This document shows positions 16,570-25,550 of a stretch of 45,362 nt of DNA, in pieces. Source of the stretch: Rubidibacter lacunae KORDI 51-2. GTDB lineage: Bacteria; Cyanobacteriota; Cyanobacteriia; Cyanobacteriales; Rubidibacteraceae. The notes under the pieces were generated by a model. That model was not told the DNA's origin and did not search any database. It saw nothing but the letters and a program-made list of their open reading frames with translations. Where the stretch lies: assembly GCF_000473895.1 (NCBI RefSeq), contig NZ_ASSJ01000052.1:1-45362 (forward strand). The letters run 5' to 3'. The first letter of the stretch is position 1, and every line of letters starts with the position of its first letter. The translations under genes and the position numbers were made by a program.

Positions 16570-17519
16570 TTGTGCAGCACTCCCATCGAGGCGACAGACA
16601 GCATGGATGTTCCGGAATCATTGGGGAGATCCGAACCGGGCGACGATGCCAGCAAGTACAGCGCGATCGCCGGGATCAATGCCAAAACAGTTGATAGCAA
16701 CACCGGCTGCCACAATCCCGCCGCTAAACTCAGTGCAATCCCGAACAGCAGATTGCCAAGGTAAATTGCTAATGGCAGTCCCAGCTGATCGTAGGGAAAC
16801 CGCACGGGCTTCTTCAGCCACAACAGCGATGAGACGAGCATAAACAAAGCTCCCGTCCCAGCCCAGCCCAGGAAGTTCTGATAGGGCATGCCGAAAAACG
16901 CTCCGGGCCGATCCCATACCCAGAATGGAACTGCCGTCTGGCTCATAGCCGGGTCGAGCACTAAATCCCACGCTGTCAGTAACAGCGATCCGATCGCGAT
17001 CGCACCAGCAACTTGACGCCAGCCGCAAACCCCGCGTGCGGATAGAGCTGCGCGCGCCAGCAAGTACGCCGCGAAGCCTACGTAAAACCAGGATAAGGGG
17101 ATTGTGAACGGGACTAGTCCGGCGATCTTGTAACCCAAGCCACTGAGATAGCGATAGTCCCCAAACGGGAATCCTGTACTCGTTCCCAGCAGTTCGCTGC
17201 CGAGTGAGAGCGCGACTGCAGGTACTAAAAAACCAGCACAGTGCCAGAGTCCGAGCGTGCGGCATGCATAAAGGAATACTGCTGCGGCGCCCATCAGCAT
17301 GTAAACGACTCCGCCCCCAGCCATGGACCATGACAATGCAGACTGACCCACAGGCGGCAGGCTCGTGATGAAAGCCTGGTTCGGCAGCACCAAGATCAAC
17401 CCTGCCAATCCGAACAGCATCGCTAGCAAGTGACCGCCCAACATAACCCGCTCGGTACTTCGCAATACGCTCATCAAAATCAAATCCTCCTCATAGGCGC
17501 GATCGCTCTCGCGGGGCAC
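16566..17519 (-). CDS. cruF: Carotenoid 1',2'-hydratase / gamma-carotene 1'-hydroxylase (CruF type)
   Basis: Adds water to the psi-end 1',2' double bond of gamma-carotene-type carotenoids on the way to myxol glycosides. The 317-residue protein has about eight membrane helices. Family blocks: LSLGSELLGTSTGFPFGDYRYLSGLGYKIAG region (histidine-free here, rich in Gly/Tyr), VPFTIPLSWF, LLLTAWDLVLDPAM, and WVWDRPGAFFGMPYQNFLGW, with conserved acidic residues at helix ends typical of CruF/CrtC-like DUF422 proteins. The ATG at 17519 gives a short acidic N-terminus; a methionine at 17474 is an alternative start nearer the first helix. It overlaps cruG by 4 bases. Promoter presumably in the 17520-17937 gap. 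Confidence 0.9.
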   Translation of the reverse strand: MPRESDRAYEEDLILMSVLRSTERVMLGGHLLAMLFGLAGLILVLPNQAFITSLPPVGQSALSWSMAGGGVVYMLMGAAAVFLYACRTLGLWHCAGFLVPAVALSLGSELLGTSTGFPFGDYRYLSGLGYKIAGLVPFTIPLSWFYVGFAAYLLARAALSARGVCGWRQVAGAIAIGSLLLTAWDLVLDPAMSQTAVPFWVWDRPGAFFGMPYQNFLGWAGTGALFMLVSSLLWLKKPVRFPYDQLGLPLAIYLGNLLFGIALSLAAGLWQPVLLSTVLALIPAIALYLLASSPGSDLPNDSGTSMLSVASMGVLHK

Positions 17520-17937
17520 CTGACTCCGCTCGTTCGCCTGTCTGCTTAATTCCCAATCTTGGAGCGTCGGACCGCAGGCGATGCAGTCGATTTGCGAAAC
17601 GCAATGGACGCTAGCAACAGTTTACAAAAAATAGTTTACAAAAATTCACGGTGATGGCAACTGGCAGATGCTTAAGTCGAAAACTTGCAAATCCCCTAAG
17701 AAACCCGCTCATCTCGGGAGTTGCCGAGGGCACTCAAACGCCCAATGGAGCCCAACCGTCCTATCCTGCGATGGTCGTAGCGCAGTTTAGCAAGCAGGAA
17801 TCGATTCCGAAAGTTCGGGCACGAACTCATTTAGAACTGTACTGAAGGTAACCGTTTGAACCGGTCGAACAGCAGAAAACCGTTAAGATCGGGGTGTTTG
17901 CGCTCAGTCGCCCCGTACTCTATCGAGGGCACTTAAT
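17520..17937. promoter_or_regulatory. Divergent promoter region with a duplicated AGTTTACAAAAA motif
   Basis: About 418 bp between cruF (leftward) and the GNAT gene (rightward). A 12-base sequence AGTTTACAAAAA occurs twice, at 17619-17630 and 17633-17644, with a 14-bp period, about 100 bp upstream of cruF. The spacing is suggestive of a regulator binding side by side, but no regulator is known. Short open frames here look non-coding. Confidence 0.35.
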
Positions 17938-19158
17938 ATGACTCCGGCTGCAACCGATCCCGCCGATGTGCTTGTGCGTCCCGTTCGGTTTCGCGACTTA
18001 GATTTCCTCCATGCGATCGCGCAAGCGAAGGATACGGCAGGTGGCAACGACCCCGACCGCCAGCTCGAACAAATGCGGCGTTGGTTCGGACCGCTGAAAG
18101 TGTTGCGTTGGTTCCCCAATCCAGCCCAACACGCTCTCTGTATCAGCGTTGCCGAGCAAGACGATCGCGCAGTTGGCGCAATCCACGTTGCTCCATTTAA
18201 CAAACAGAGCAGTACCTGGCGCGTCGAGCGGGTTTGTGTTTCTCCCGATGCCAATCTCGGCGATGTCGGTTCGGTGCTGCTGCGCCACTGTCTAGAAACA
18301 ATTTGGGAAGCGCGCACGTGGGTTTTGGAAGTCGATGTCAGCGATCAGCAGGAATTGGGGCTTTACCGCCGCAATGGATTTCAACCCCTGGCCCAGCTGA
18401 CCTACTGGGCAATTGCCTCTGAACCACTGGCGCAGATCGCGCAGAACCAACCGCGCCTGCCGAATTTGCTTCCGGCCGGTAATGCCGATGCTCAGTTGCT
18501 TTACCAGCTCGATACGGTGTCGATGCCGCCCCTGCTCCGCCAGGTCTTCGATCGCCACATCGATGATTTCCGCACGAATATCCTGCAAGCGATTAGCCGA
18601 CGTGTCCGCCAATGGTTCGGAAACGTCGAGTTCGTGCGCGGTTACGTTTTCGAGCCCCAACGTAAAGCCGCGATCGGGTATTTCCAGTTGGCTCTTTGCC
18701 GCGACGGCAGTCACGCTCATGCAGCTGACTTAACCGTTCATCCCGCATACACGTGGCTGTATCCTGAGCTAATCGCCCAGATGGCACAGGTCGCCCAGAC
18801 TGCACCACCGCAATCGCTGCAGTTGGTTTCCGCTGACTACCAGCCCGAGCGCGAAGCTTACTTCGAACAGCTGGCAGCCGAGCGCATTGCTCACGCGCTC
18901 CTCATGTCGAGGTCGGTCTGGCACAAACTCCGCGAGGCAAAGCCAGCCCCAGCGCTCGATCGCCTCCAGCTTTCGGGCATGTTGCAGGGATTGCAACCGC
19001 GTCGTACGCCGATTCCAAGCCGCTTGCCTTGGTTGCGAACCGCCTTTGCCCAACGCCTATTGGGCGGGAGCAGCCGCATGCAAGGCTCTTGTCAGGACGG
19101 TAACGATCGCGTCGAACCTGCAACCAATCACCCATGCAATCGCCCCCCCTCTTCATGA
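17938..19158 (+). CDS. GNAT-family N-acetyltransferase
   Basis: A 406-residue protein with an N-terminal GNAT fold: LVRPVRFRDLDFLHAIAQ (beta1/alpha1), AVGAIHVAPF, VERVCVSPDANLGDVGSVLL (acetyl-CoA pyrophosphate-binding region in place of the usual Q/RxxGxG/A loop), and LYRRNGFQPLAQLTYW (C-terminal GNAT signature). A second half of about 170 residues (from VRQWFGNVEFVRGY) repeats beta-rich features and may be a second, degenerate GNAT domain. The last 35 residues are polar and probably disordered. The substrate is unknown. It stands 24 bp upstream of ruvX, so the two are probably co-transcribed. Confidence 0.8.
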   Translation: MTPAATDPADVLVRPVRFRDLDFLHAIAQAKDTAGGNDPDRQLEQMRRWFGPLKVLRWFPNPAQHALCISVAEQDDRAVGAIHVAPFNKQSSTWRVERVCVSPDANLGDVGSVLLRHCLETIWEARTWVLEVDVSDQQELGLYRRNGFQPLAQLTYWAIASEPLAQIAQNQPRLPNLLPAGNADAQLLYQLDTVSMPPLLRQVFDRHIDDFRTNILQAISRRVRQWFGNVEFVRGYVFEPQRKAAIGYFQLALCRDGSHAHAADLTVHPAYTWLYPELIAQMAQVAQTAPPQSLQLVSADYQPEREAYFEQLAAERIAHALLMSRSVWHKLREAKPAPALDRLQLSGMLQGLQPRRTPIPSRLPWLRTAFAQRLLGGSSRMQGSCQDGNDRVEPATNHPCNRPPSS

Positions 19159-19182
19159 AGCACGAAGCCCCTGGGTAATGGG

Positions 19183-19617
19183 ATGGTCGAGCGAGTCTCA
19201 GCGCTAGGATTGGATGTCGGTCAGCGGCGTGTCGGCGTAGCCGGTTGCGATGGTACGGGGCTGATCGCTTCCGAGCTCACGACTATTCGGCGGACTTCCT
19301 TCACCCGCGATGTCGAGCAGTTGCAGCAGCTCATTGACGCTCGCGGCGTCCGACTGCTTGTAGTTGGCATGCCCTACACCCTTGATGGCAACTCAGGAGT
19401 TCAAGCTCGTGCTGTATCTGATTACGCCGAGCGCCTAGGTGCGGCGCTGCAGGTGCCCGTGGAGTTCGTCGACGAGCGCTTGACTTCCGTAGAAGCCGAG
19501 GCGCAGCTACGCAGCAACCGCCGCTTTTCCCCGCGTCGCGACAAAGCTGCGATCGACGCTCGCGCTGCAGCCATCATTCTTCAACAGTGGCTCGACCGAC
19601 GGAGATCTGGAAGTTGA
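19183..19617 (+). CDS. ruvX: RuvX/YqgF-family RNase H-fold nuclease (putative Holliday junction resolvase)
   Basis: A cytoplasmic RNase H-fold protein; family members resolve branched DNA and process the 5' end of pre-16S rRNA. 144 residues, the usual length. Motifs: ALGLDVGQRRVGVAGCD (catalytic Asp), LLVVGMPYTLDGNSGVQA, VEFVDERLTSVEAE (acidic residues) and DARAAAIILQQWLD (C-terminal Asp). The ATG at 19183 fits the family N-terminus. It sits 24 bp after the GNAT gene and 72 bp before rpsO. Confidence 0.94.
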   Translation: MVERVSALGLDVGQRRVGVAGCDGTGLIASELTTIRRTSFTRDVEQLQQLIDARGVRLLVVGMPYTLDGNSGVQARAVSDYAERLGAALQVPVEFVDERLTSVEAEAQLRSNRRFSPRRDKAAIDARAAAIILQQWLDRRRSGS

Positions 19618-19689
19618 GCGATTATTAGTGCTACTATCTTTATTTGTCATGTCATTAATTTTCCGACCTCTGTCGCCGTTACCCTGGCT

Positions 19690-19959
19690 ATGACCCTGAC
19701 CCAAGAGCGCAAACAACAATTAATTTCCGGCTTTCAAGTTCACGAGACCGACACGGGCTCGGCAGATGTTCAGGTCGCGCTGTTGACCGCACGCATTAAG
19801 AGCTTGACCGAGCACCTTAAGGCCAACAAAAAAGACCACGCCTCGCGGCGCGGGCTCTTAAAGATGATCGGCCGGCGGCGTCGCCTCCTTGGCTTCATCT
19901 ACAAAGAAGACCCCGAGCGCTACCAACGCTTGATTGCCAGTCTTGGAATCCGTCGTTAG
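19690..19959 (+). CDS. rpsO: 30S ribosomal protein S15
   Basis: Primary 16S rRNA-binding protein of the small-subunit platform. 89 residues, standard length, with family blocks [41 protein letters not shown] and [20 protein letters not shown]. The start fits the conserved [12 protein letters not shown]. It is followed after 22 bp by the PAM68-like gene. Confidence 0.98.
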   Translation: MTLTQERKQQLISGFQVHETDTGSADVQVALLTARIKSLTEHLKANKKDHASRRGLLKMIGRRRRLLGFIYKEDPERYQRLIASLGIRR

Positions 19960-19981
19960 AGCCGCGACGGCGCGACAAACT

Positions 19982-20494
19982 ATGTCCGACTCTCCTCAAC
20001 GCGATCGCCTGCCGTTCGAGCCCAACCGCAAGCGACCTAAGCCCTCAAAATCCAATACGAGTCCTGCTGCTGCCTCTGCCGTCAGTGCTGGAAGTGGTTC
20101 GACTGCAGCGCGCGATCGCTCGCCAATGATTCGGGGAAGCAGTAAGTCTGAAGCATCCCTCTCGGCGATACCGGAAGCCGTCAGCCAACGAATGCTCCGG
20201 CGCATGGGATTGCTGAGCGGTCTCCCAACCGGGCTGGGCATTGCCAGCTTCTTAGTGTCTTACCTAATTGTTAGCAACCATTGGTTCGAGCTGCCCAGCT
20301 ATGCGGTCCTCCTGGTTAGCATGGGGCTGTTTGGCATCGGCGTGTTAGGTCTGAGCTACGGAATTCTTTCCGCATCCTGGGAGGAACAGCCGGGCAGCCT
20401 CGTCGGCTGGAACGAGTTTAAAACTAACGTCGAGCGGTTGTTCTCCTCCTGGCGAGCAGCGCGACTGGAAGCGCGTGCTGCCAAGGATGAATGA
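19982..20494 (+). CDS. PAM68-family photosystem II assembly protein
   Basis: A thylakoid membrane protein; PAM68 homologues help early photosystem II assembly (family knowledge). 170 residues: a Pro/Ser/Lys-rich, probably disordered N-terminal half starting MSDSPQRDRLPFEPNRKRPK, then IPEAVSQRMLRRMGLLSGLPTGLG leading into two helices (about 75-97 and 105-127) and the conserved WEEQPGSLVGWNEFKTN region. The ATG at 19982 is chosen; the frame runs back into rpsO. It probably shares a transcript with rpsO. Confidence 0.88.
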   Translation: MSDSPQRDRLPFEPNRKRPKPSKSNTSPAAASAVSAGSGSTAARDRSPMIRGSSKSEASLSAIPEAVSQRMLRRMGLLSGLPTGLGIASFLVSYLIVSNHWFELPSYAVLLVSMGLFGIGVLGLSYGILSASWEEQPGSLVGWNEFKTNVERLFSSWRAARLEARAAKDE

Positions 20495-20620
20495 AGAATC
20501 GATAAGAACGCCTACCAGTTTCCGCCACTGCTATTTACGCTCGACTAAGTGAGATCGAGCGATGTGAATCGATTCAGTTGGACGTCTCACAGTCATATCT
20601 GTACCGCAAAGGAGTCTGCC

Positions 20621-21679
20621 ATGATCGTTGTCATGAAAGTCGGCTCGCCCGAAGCCGAGGTCGCTCGAATCTGTCAGGAGTTCGCAGAATGGGGCCTGAC
20701 ACCCGAGAAGATCGTCGGCAAGCACAAAGTGGTGGTCGGCTTGGTCGGCGACACGGCAGCCCTCGATCCGCTGCAGCTGCAAGAGATCAGCCCTTGGATC
20801 GAGCAAGTCTTGCGTGTAGAACAACCTTTCAAACGCGCCAGCCGCGAGTTCCGTCACGGGGAGCCCAGCGACGTTGTAGTTCCGACCCCCAACGGTCCAG
20901 TTGTATTCGGCGAGCACCAACCGATCGTTACGATTGCCGGTCCTTGCTCGGTTGAAAACGAAGAGATGATTGTCGACACGGCGCGACGCGTGCGCGCTGC
21001 CGGGGCGAAGTTCTTGCGCGGCGGTGCTTACAAGCCTCGCACCTCGCCGTACTCATTCCAGGGTCACGGCGAGAGCGCATTAGAACTCCTTGCTGCTGCT
21101 CGTGAGGCAAGCGGATTGGGTATCATTACCGAGGTCATGGATACGGCGGATGTGGCAAAAGTAGCCGAGGTAGCTGACATTCTGCAGGTGGGCGCGCGCA
21201 ACATGCAAAATTTCGCGCTACTGAAAAAAGTGGGCGCGCAGGGCAAACCGGTTTTTCTCAAGCGGGGTATGTCGGCCACGATCGACGAGTGGCTGATGGC
21301 AGCCGAGTACGTCCTTGCAGCCGGTAATGCCAACGTCATTCTTTGCGAGCGCGGTATCCGTACGTTCGACCGCCGTTATGCTCGCAATACGCTTGACCTC
21401 TCGGTATTGCCCGTGTTGCGGACGCTGACCCACTTGCCAATTGCGATCGACCCCAGCCATGGGACGGGTAAGGCCGAGTACGTTCCGGCAATGGCAATGG
21501 CAGCTGTTGCGGCTGGTGCGGACGCCTTGATGATTGAAGTGCATCCGAACCCTGCCAAGGCACTATCGGACGGGCCGCAGTCGCTCACCCCCGAACGTTT
21601 CGATCGTCTCATGCAGGAGCTGGCAGTTGTCGGCAAGGCAGTCGACCGCTGGCCCGAACTGGAATTGGCAATCGCATAA
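20621..21679 (+). CDS. aroF: 3-deoxy-7-phosphoheptulonate synthase (DAHP synthase)
   Basis: Condenses phosphoenolpyruvate and erythrose-4-phosphate, the first step of the shikimate pathway. A short regulatory N-terminal domain of about 90 residues ([19 protein letters not shown]) precedes the (beta/alpha)8 barrel. The barrel shows [62 protein letters not shown] and [11 protein letters not shown], carrying the PEP- and metal-binding residues. 352 residues from the ATG at 20621, which follows a good Shine-Dalgarno (AAAGGAG, 20608-20614). A run of eight T follows the stop at 21715-21722 with only a weak stem before it. Confidence 0.96.
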   Translation: MIVVMKVGSPEAEVARICQEFAEWGLTPEKIVGKHKVVVGLVGDTAALDPLQLQEISPWIEQVLRVEQPFKRASREFRHGEPSDVVVPTPNGPVVFGEHQPIVTIAGPCSVENEEMIVDTARRVRAAGAKFLRGGAYKPRTSPYSFQGHGESALELLAAAREASGLGIITEVMDTADVAKVAEVADILQVGARNMQNFALLKKVGAQGKPVFLKRGMSATIDEWLMAAEYVLAAGNANVILCERGIRTFDRRYARNTLDLSVLPVLRTLTHLPIAIDPSHGTGKAEYVPAMAMAAVAAGADALMIEVHPNPAKALSDGPQSLTPERFDRLMQELAVVGKAVDRWPELELAIA

Positions 21680-22312
21680 CAGCAGGGCTTGCTTCTGGCG
21701 ATCGCTCGGACTGATTTTTTTTAGCGCGGTGTTTACAGGTTGCAAAGACTTGTAGGTACCGCGCTTGCTTTAGGCAAAAGTTATTTAACACCTCTAGAAG
21801 GAGCTCGCGCGCCCTACCTATTCCATGCGAATGCAGTTGCAAATCGTCCCAATGGATAGGGGACAGCTCGATTGCACGCGATTGCCACCTCGGATAGCCT
21901 GGCGCGTAGGGAGGGTTAGTGGCAGCGATCGCAAGAGCACACGACTTTGCCAGCACTAACCGCAAGAGCTCATTGCCCAGAATTCAGGGCTGAGGTACTA
22001 TTTAGTGCGCTTGCCAAGCGGCCCGTTTATTTTCGTTGCCGTTCTGCCCAGGTACGCAAAGAATGTTAAATTTTTATTAAACAGGGCGTTGATTCTCGCG
22101 TGCTGCAGCCGCAGACCTGTTGGGTGAACGATGACAGCTGCTGGCCTGGCAATACCTGCTTAAGTTCGTCTCGATTCGATCGCTAAGGCAACCCCTGCAG
22201 TTGCGGTAGCTGATATTGACCTCTCCTGCGCGCCAGCCTCGGCAAATTGTTCGGGGCAACCAGCCGAGCGAAGAGGGCAAGCAGTTTAGGTAGGAGGAGT
22301 TAGGAGACTGTC
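21680..22312. other. Gap between DAHP synthase and the kai cluster
   Basis: About 630 bp with no convincing gene. It includes a T8 run at 21715-21722 that may belong to a weak terminator, and near its end two Shine-Dalgarno-like sequences (AGGAGG at 22292-22297 and AGGAGA at 22302-22307) just before the kaiA coding region. Any kai promoter would lie here. Confidence 0.4.
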
Positions 22313-22388
22313 GTGCCTCCACTGCATTGCCTCTTCCGAAGTTCTAGCCCCTCTACTCCAACTCATCGAGCAATCCAACTACATTGGC

Positions 22389-22778
22389 GTGTACCATAAG
22401 CGCAACCAGCAGGAGTTTTATCGCAATCTTTCCAAAGCCGAGCGAGACCATCTCCTCAGCCAGATGCAAGCGGACTATCGGCAGGTCGTGCTCGGTTACT
22501 TCACCGGCGAGCAGCGGGCTAATAGCTGGATCGACCGTTTTGTCAACCGCGCTTTTTTCGCCGACCTCTCTGTTTCGCAAATTATGGAACTGCACATGGA
22601 GTTGATGGACGAGTTTTCCCAACAGCTCAAACTAGAGGGGCGCAGCGATGAGGTGTTACTCGACTATCGCCTGACGCTCATCGACGTCATCGCACATTTG
22701 TGCGAGTTATATCGTCGCTCAGTGCCCCACGAAGGGTCGGCTGCCGCTGATCCGCACGCAGAATGTTATGAGCGTTGA
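22389..22778 (+). CDS. kaiA: Circadian clock protein KaiA, short form (C-terminal domain only)
   Basis: Stimulates KaiC autophosphorylation by binding its C-terminal tail. Only the C-terminal helical-bundle domain is present: YHKRNQQEFYRNL, FVNRAFFADLSVSQIMELHM and ELMDEFSQQLKLEGRSDEVL, then YRLTLIDVIAHLCELYRRSVP, closely matching the last 100 or so residues of Synechococcus KaiA. The N-terminal pseudo-receiver domain (about 135 residues) is absent, as in the short KaiA of Nostoc-type cyanobacteria. The GTG at 22389 gives 129 residues but has no good ribosome binding site. The frame stays open to 22290, and upstream residues LIEQSNYIG look like continued KaiA homology, so the real N-terminus is uncertain. 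First gene of kaiABC. Confidence 0.9.
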   Translation: MYHKRNQQEFYRNLSKAERDHLLSQMQADYRQVVLGYFTGEQRANSWIDRFVNRAFFADLSVSQIMELHMELMDEFSQQLKLEGRSDEVLLDYRLTLIDVIAHLCELYRRSVPHEGSAAADPHAECYER

Positions 22779-22837
22779 CGTGCCTCGGCGATAACACGGT
22801 TTAACGATTCTTTCCATTTACTCCCTCTGGGCACCCT

Positions 22838-23137
22838 ATGACCCCTTCTCGCAAGACTTACGTTCTAAAGCTTTACGTCGCCGGCAATACGCCTGATTCA
22901 ATGCGGGCACTGACGACATTGCAGCAAATCCTCGAAAGCGAGTTTAAGGGGGTTTACGCATTAAAAGTCATCGACGTGCTAAAAAACCCGCAACTTGCTG
23001 AAGAAGATAAGATTCTAGCAACCCCAACACTAGCAAAGGTTCTCCCTCCTCCAGTTCGCAAAATCATCGGTGACTTGTCAGACCGCGAGAAAGTGCTCAT
23101 CGGATTGGATTTGCTGTACGAGGAGATCGGCGAATAA
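22838..23137 (+). CDS. kaiB: Circadian clock protein KaiB
   Basis: Thioredoxin-like, fold-switching clock protein that binds the KaiC CI ring and sequesters KaiA. 99 residues: [20 protein letters not shown], then [20 protein letters not shown] and [21 protein letters not shown], then a C-terminal acidic stretch (LLYEEIGE). All standard KaiB blocks are present, including the cis-proline region and the [10 protein letters not shown] segment. It starts 59 bp after kaiA and is followed by kaiC after 93 bp. Confidence 0.98.
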   Translation: MTPSRKTYVLKLYVAGNTPDSMRALTTLQQILESEFKGVYALKVIDVLKNPQLAEEDKILATPTLAKVLPPPVRKIIGDLSDREKVLIGLDLLYEEIGE

Positions 23138-23230
23138 ACAAGGACTTAATGCTCTAAGGTATACCTGCTGCAGCACAAACGTCCGGGCAGGTAGATTCAC
23201 CCTTTGTAATCCTACCGAAACAGACGAGCG

Positions 23231-24802
23231 ATGAACGTTAGCAACGAAAACGGCAAACACCACGACCGTAATGGCAAAGTCGGCGTCCAGAAGATTCGGA
23301 CGATGATTGAAGGCTTTGACGAGATCAGCCATGGCGGTATTCCTGTCGGACGGACGACACTCGTTAGCGGTACTTCGGGGACAGGAAAGACACTTTTAGC
23401 AGTACAGTTTCTATATAACGGCATCAAGAATTTTGACGAGCCGGGAATCTTCGTTACGTTTGAAGAATCACCGATCGATATCATTACTAATGCCTATAGC
23501 TTTGGCTGGGACTTGCAGGATTTGACCGAACGCGGCAGGTTGTTTATTCTCGATGCATCTCCCGACCCAGAAGGTCAGGAAATTATCGGGAGTTTCGATC
23601 TGTCGGCTCTGATCGAGCGTATTCAATACGCTATCCGGAAATACAAAGCTAAGCGCGTCTCGATTGACTCTGTCACGGCAGTATTCCAACAGTACGAAGG
23701 TGCTTCGGTGATCCGGCGCGAGATCTTCCGTCTATCCGCCCGTCTCAAACAAATCGGTGTATCGTCGATCATGACCACGGAGCGAACGGAAGAATACGGA
23801 CCAGTTGCCCGGTTTGGTGTTGAGGAGTTTGTTTCTGACAATGTCGTAATCGTTCGTAATGTGCTTGAAGGCGAGCGTCGGCGTCGGACGGTAGAAATTC
23901 TCAAACTTCGCGGTACGACCCACATGAAAGGTGAGTACCCTTTCACGATCAACAACAACGGGATCAATATCTTTCCGTTGGGAGCAATGCGCCTCACACA
24001 ACGCTCCTCCAACATACGGATTTCATCGGGAATCAAGACCCTCGACGACATGTGTGGTGGTGGATTCTTCCAAGACTCGATCATTTTGGCAACGGGTGCA
24101 ACGGGGACGGGCAAAACTCTCCTGGTTAGTAAATTCCTACAGGAAGGTTGCCATGGCGGCGAGCGCTCGATTCTATTTGCGTATGAAGAGTCGCGCGCTC
24201 AGCTCTCTCGCAATGCTTCATCTTGGGGCATTGACTTTGAGGAGATGGAAAAGCGCGGTTTGCTGAAACTGATTTGCACTTACCCCGAGTCGGCGGGGCT
24301 CGAAGATCACTTGCAGTCGATCAAATCGGAAATCCAGGAATTCAAGCCAACCCGTATTGCGATCGACTCGCTGTCTGCACTCGCGCGGGGAGTTACGAAC
24401 AATGCATTTCGGCAGTTCGTCATCGGCGTTACTGGTTACGCCAAGCAGGAAGAGATTACTGGTTTCTTTACGAACACGACCGATCAGTTCCTCGGATCGC
24501 ATTCGATCACCGATTCGCATATCTCCACGATTACCGACACAATTATTATGCTGCAGTACGTCGAAATCCGCGGCGAGATGGCGCGGGCTATCAACGTATT
24601 CAAAATGCGCGGTTCCTGGCATGATAAAGGTATTCGCGAATACGTTATCAGTCGCCAAGGACCAGATATCAAAGACTCGTTCCGTAACTACGAACGCATT
24701 ATTAGTGGCGCACCGACGCGAGTAACAGCAGACGAGAAGAGCGAGCTCTCGCGGATTGCTAAGGGCGTTCGCGATATCACCGTAGAGGAACGTCCAGAGT
24801 AG
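23231..24802 (+). CDS. kaiC: Circadian clock ATPase/kinase KaiC
   Basis: Core oscillator: a two-domain RecA-like hexamer with ATPase, autokinase and autophosphatase activity. CI domain: Walker A GTSGTGKT (47-54), catalytic Glu78/Glu79 (FEES). CII domain: Walker A GATGTGKT (289-296), Glu319/Glu320 (AYEESRAQL), and the phosphorylation pair Ser432/Thr433 in ITDSHISTITDTI, one residue offset from Ser431/Thr432 of Synechococcus. The C-terminal A-loop/tail region (RVTADEKSELSRIAKGV) that KaiA binds is intact. 523 residues, full length. Nothing suggests loss of function, so the short KaiA has an ordinary partner. Confidence 0.98.
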   Translation: MNVSNENGKHHDRNGKVGVQKIRTMIEGFDEISHGGIPVGRTTLVSGTSGTGKTLLAVQFLYNGIKNFDEPGIFVTFEESPIDIITNAYSFGWDLQDLTERGRLFILDASPDPEGQEIIGSFDLSALIERIQYAIRKYKAKRVSIDSVTAVFQQYEGASVIRREIFRLSARLKQIGVSSIMTTERTEEYGPVARFGVEEFVSDNVVIVRNVLEGERRRRTVEILKLRGTTHMKGEYPFTINNNGINIFPLGAMRLTQRSSNIRISSGIKTLDDMCGGGFFQDSIILATGATGTGKTLLVSKFLQEGCHGGERSILFAYEESRAQLSRNASSWGIDFEEMEKRGLLKLICTYPESAGLEDHLQSIKSEIQEFKPTRIAIDSLSALARGVTNNAFRQFVIGVTGYAKQEEITGFFTNTTDQFLGSHSITDSHISTITDTIIMLQYVEIRGEMARAINVFKMRGSWHDKGIREYVISRQGPDIKDSFRNYERIISGAPTRVTADEKSELSRIAKGVRDITVEERPE

Positions 24803-25550
24803 GGTTTTGCCCGCAATCAGATGAGTGGGTAGTAAACCAAAAAAGTATAGGATCGGTCCTGGAAGAGACACTGGATGCGGTTGCTCCCATGCATTGCCCC
24901 TATTGCGACCCCCCGAACGAGGGTGGAGCGACCGATGCCGAAGGCGCGAAAGACTCGAGATTTCGAACCATCGCCGGACATCAATGAGAGCTTTATGACA
25001 GAGGTCATCCCCTTCGGGAGCTGGCATGTGAGTCACCGGTCGAATCAGACCACCTCACGAACATACTTGAAAGAACCCTCCATTTACGATGTATGTCAGC
25101 GATTATGGTTGGCATCAGATGATGATTTTGGCGGCTTTGAAATACCGTCCTACAATATGTTGAGGATGCAATCTATTTTGTTGCGTTGTTTAAAATTTTT
25201 ATTGGCGAAGCTGATAGACTGCTCTCCAAACCCAGAGAACCTCGATCGATTCGATAAAGATTGCAGTCCGGCACTGCAGCACGGACATTTCGAGCGTCGT
25301 CAAGCCACAACCTGGCAATTTTTCGAGGTGCCCCCCCTAAACATCTGATTCTACGACTCTTTGATAAGACATTCGCGATAGTGTTAAGGCTGATTACAAT
25401 CAGTCCTTCATAGACTTTAGCAACTATGGCAATTGAGGAACTGTTGCGAACAGTTTCTGCTCAAAACGACAGCGCATCGGAACAGCCATTCTGGTAAATG
25501 TTCAGACGCTCACTTCCGTTGCTAGAAACTAAGAAAATAAGAGGTTTCTG
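24803..25550. other. kaiC-cobN intergenic region; only doubtful small frames
   Basis: About 750 bp. A 157-codon frame at 24875-25348 has an irregular translation with no recognisable domain and no good ribosome binding site. A 23-codon frame at 25426-25497 (starting MAIEELLRTVSAQND) lies just upstream of cobN and could be a leader peptide, though evidence is thin. No cobalamin riboswitch core (B12 box) was recognised before cobN. Confidence 0.35.

Noticed and set aside
24218-25036. A 272-codon open frame on the minus strand over the end of kaiC
   Set aside because: It is antisense to the strongly conserved kaiC CII domain, its translation has no family character, and no ribosome binding site was seen.
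24875-25348. A 157-codon plus-strand frame between kaiC and cobN
   Set aside because: Irregular composition, no domain and no start signal. It could be a remnant of something, but nothing recognisable supports a gene call.
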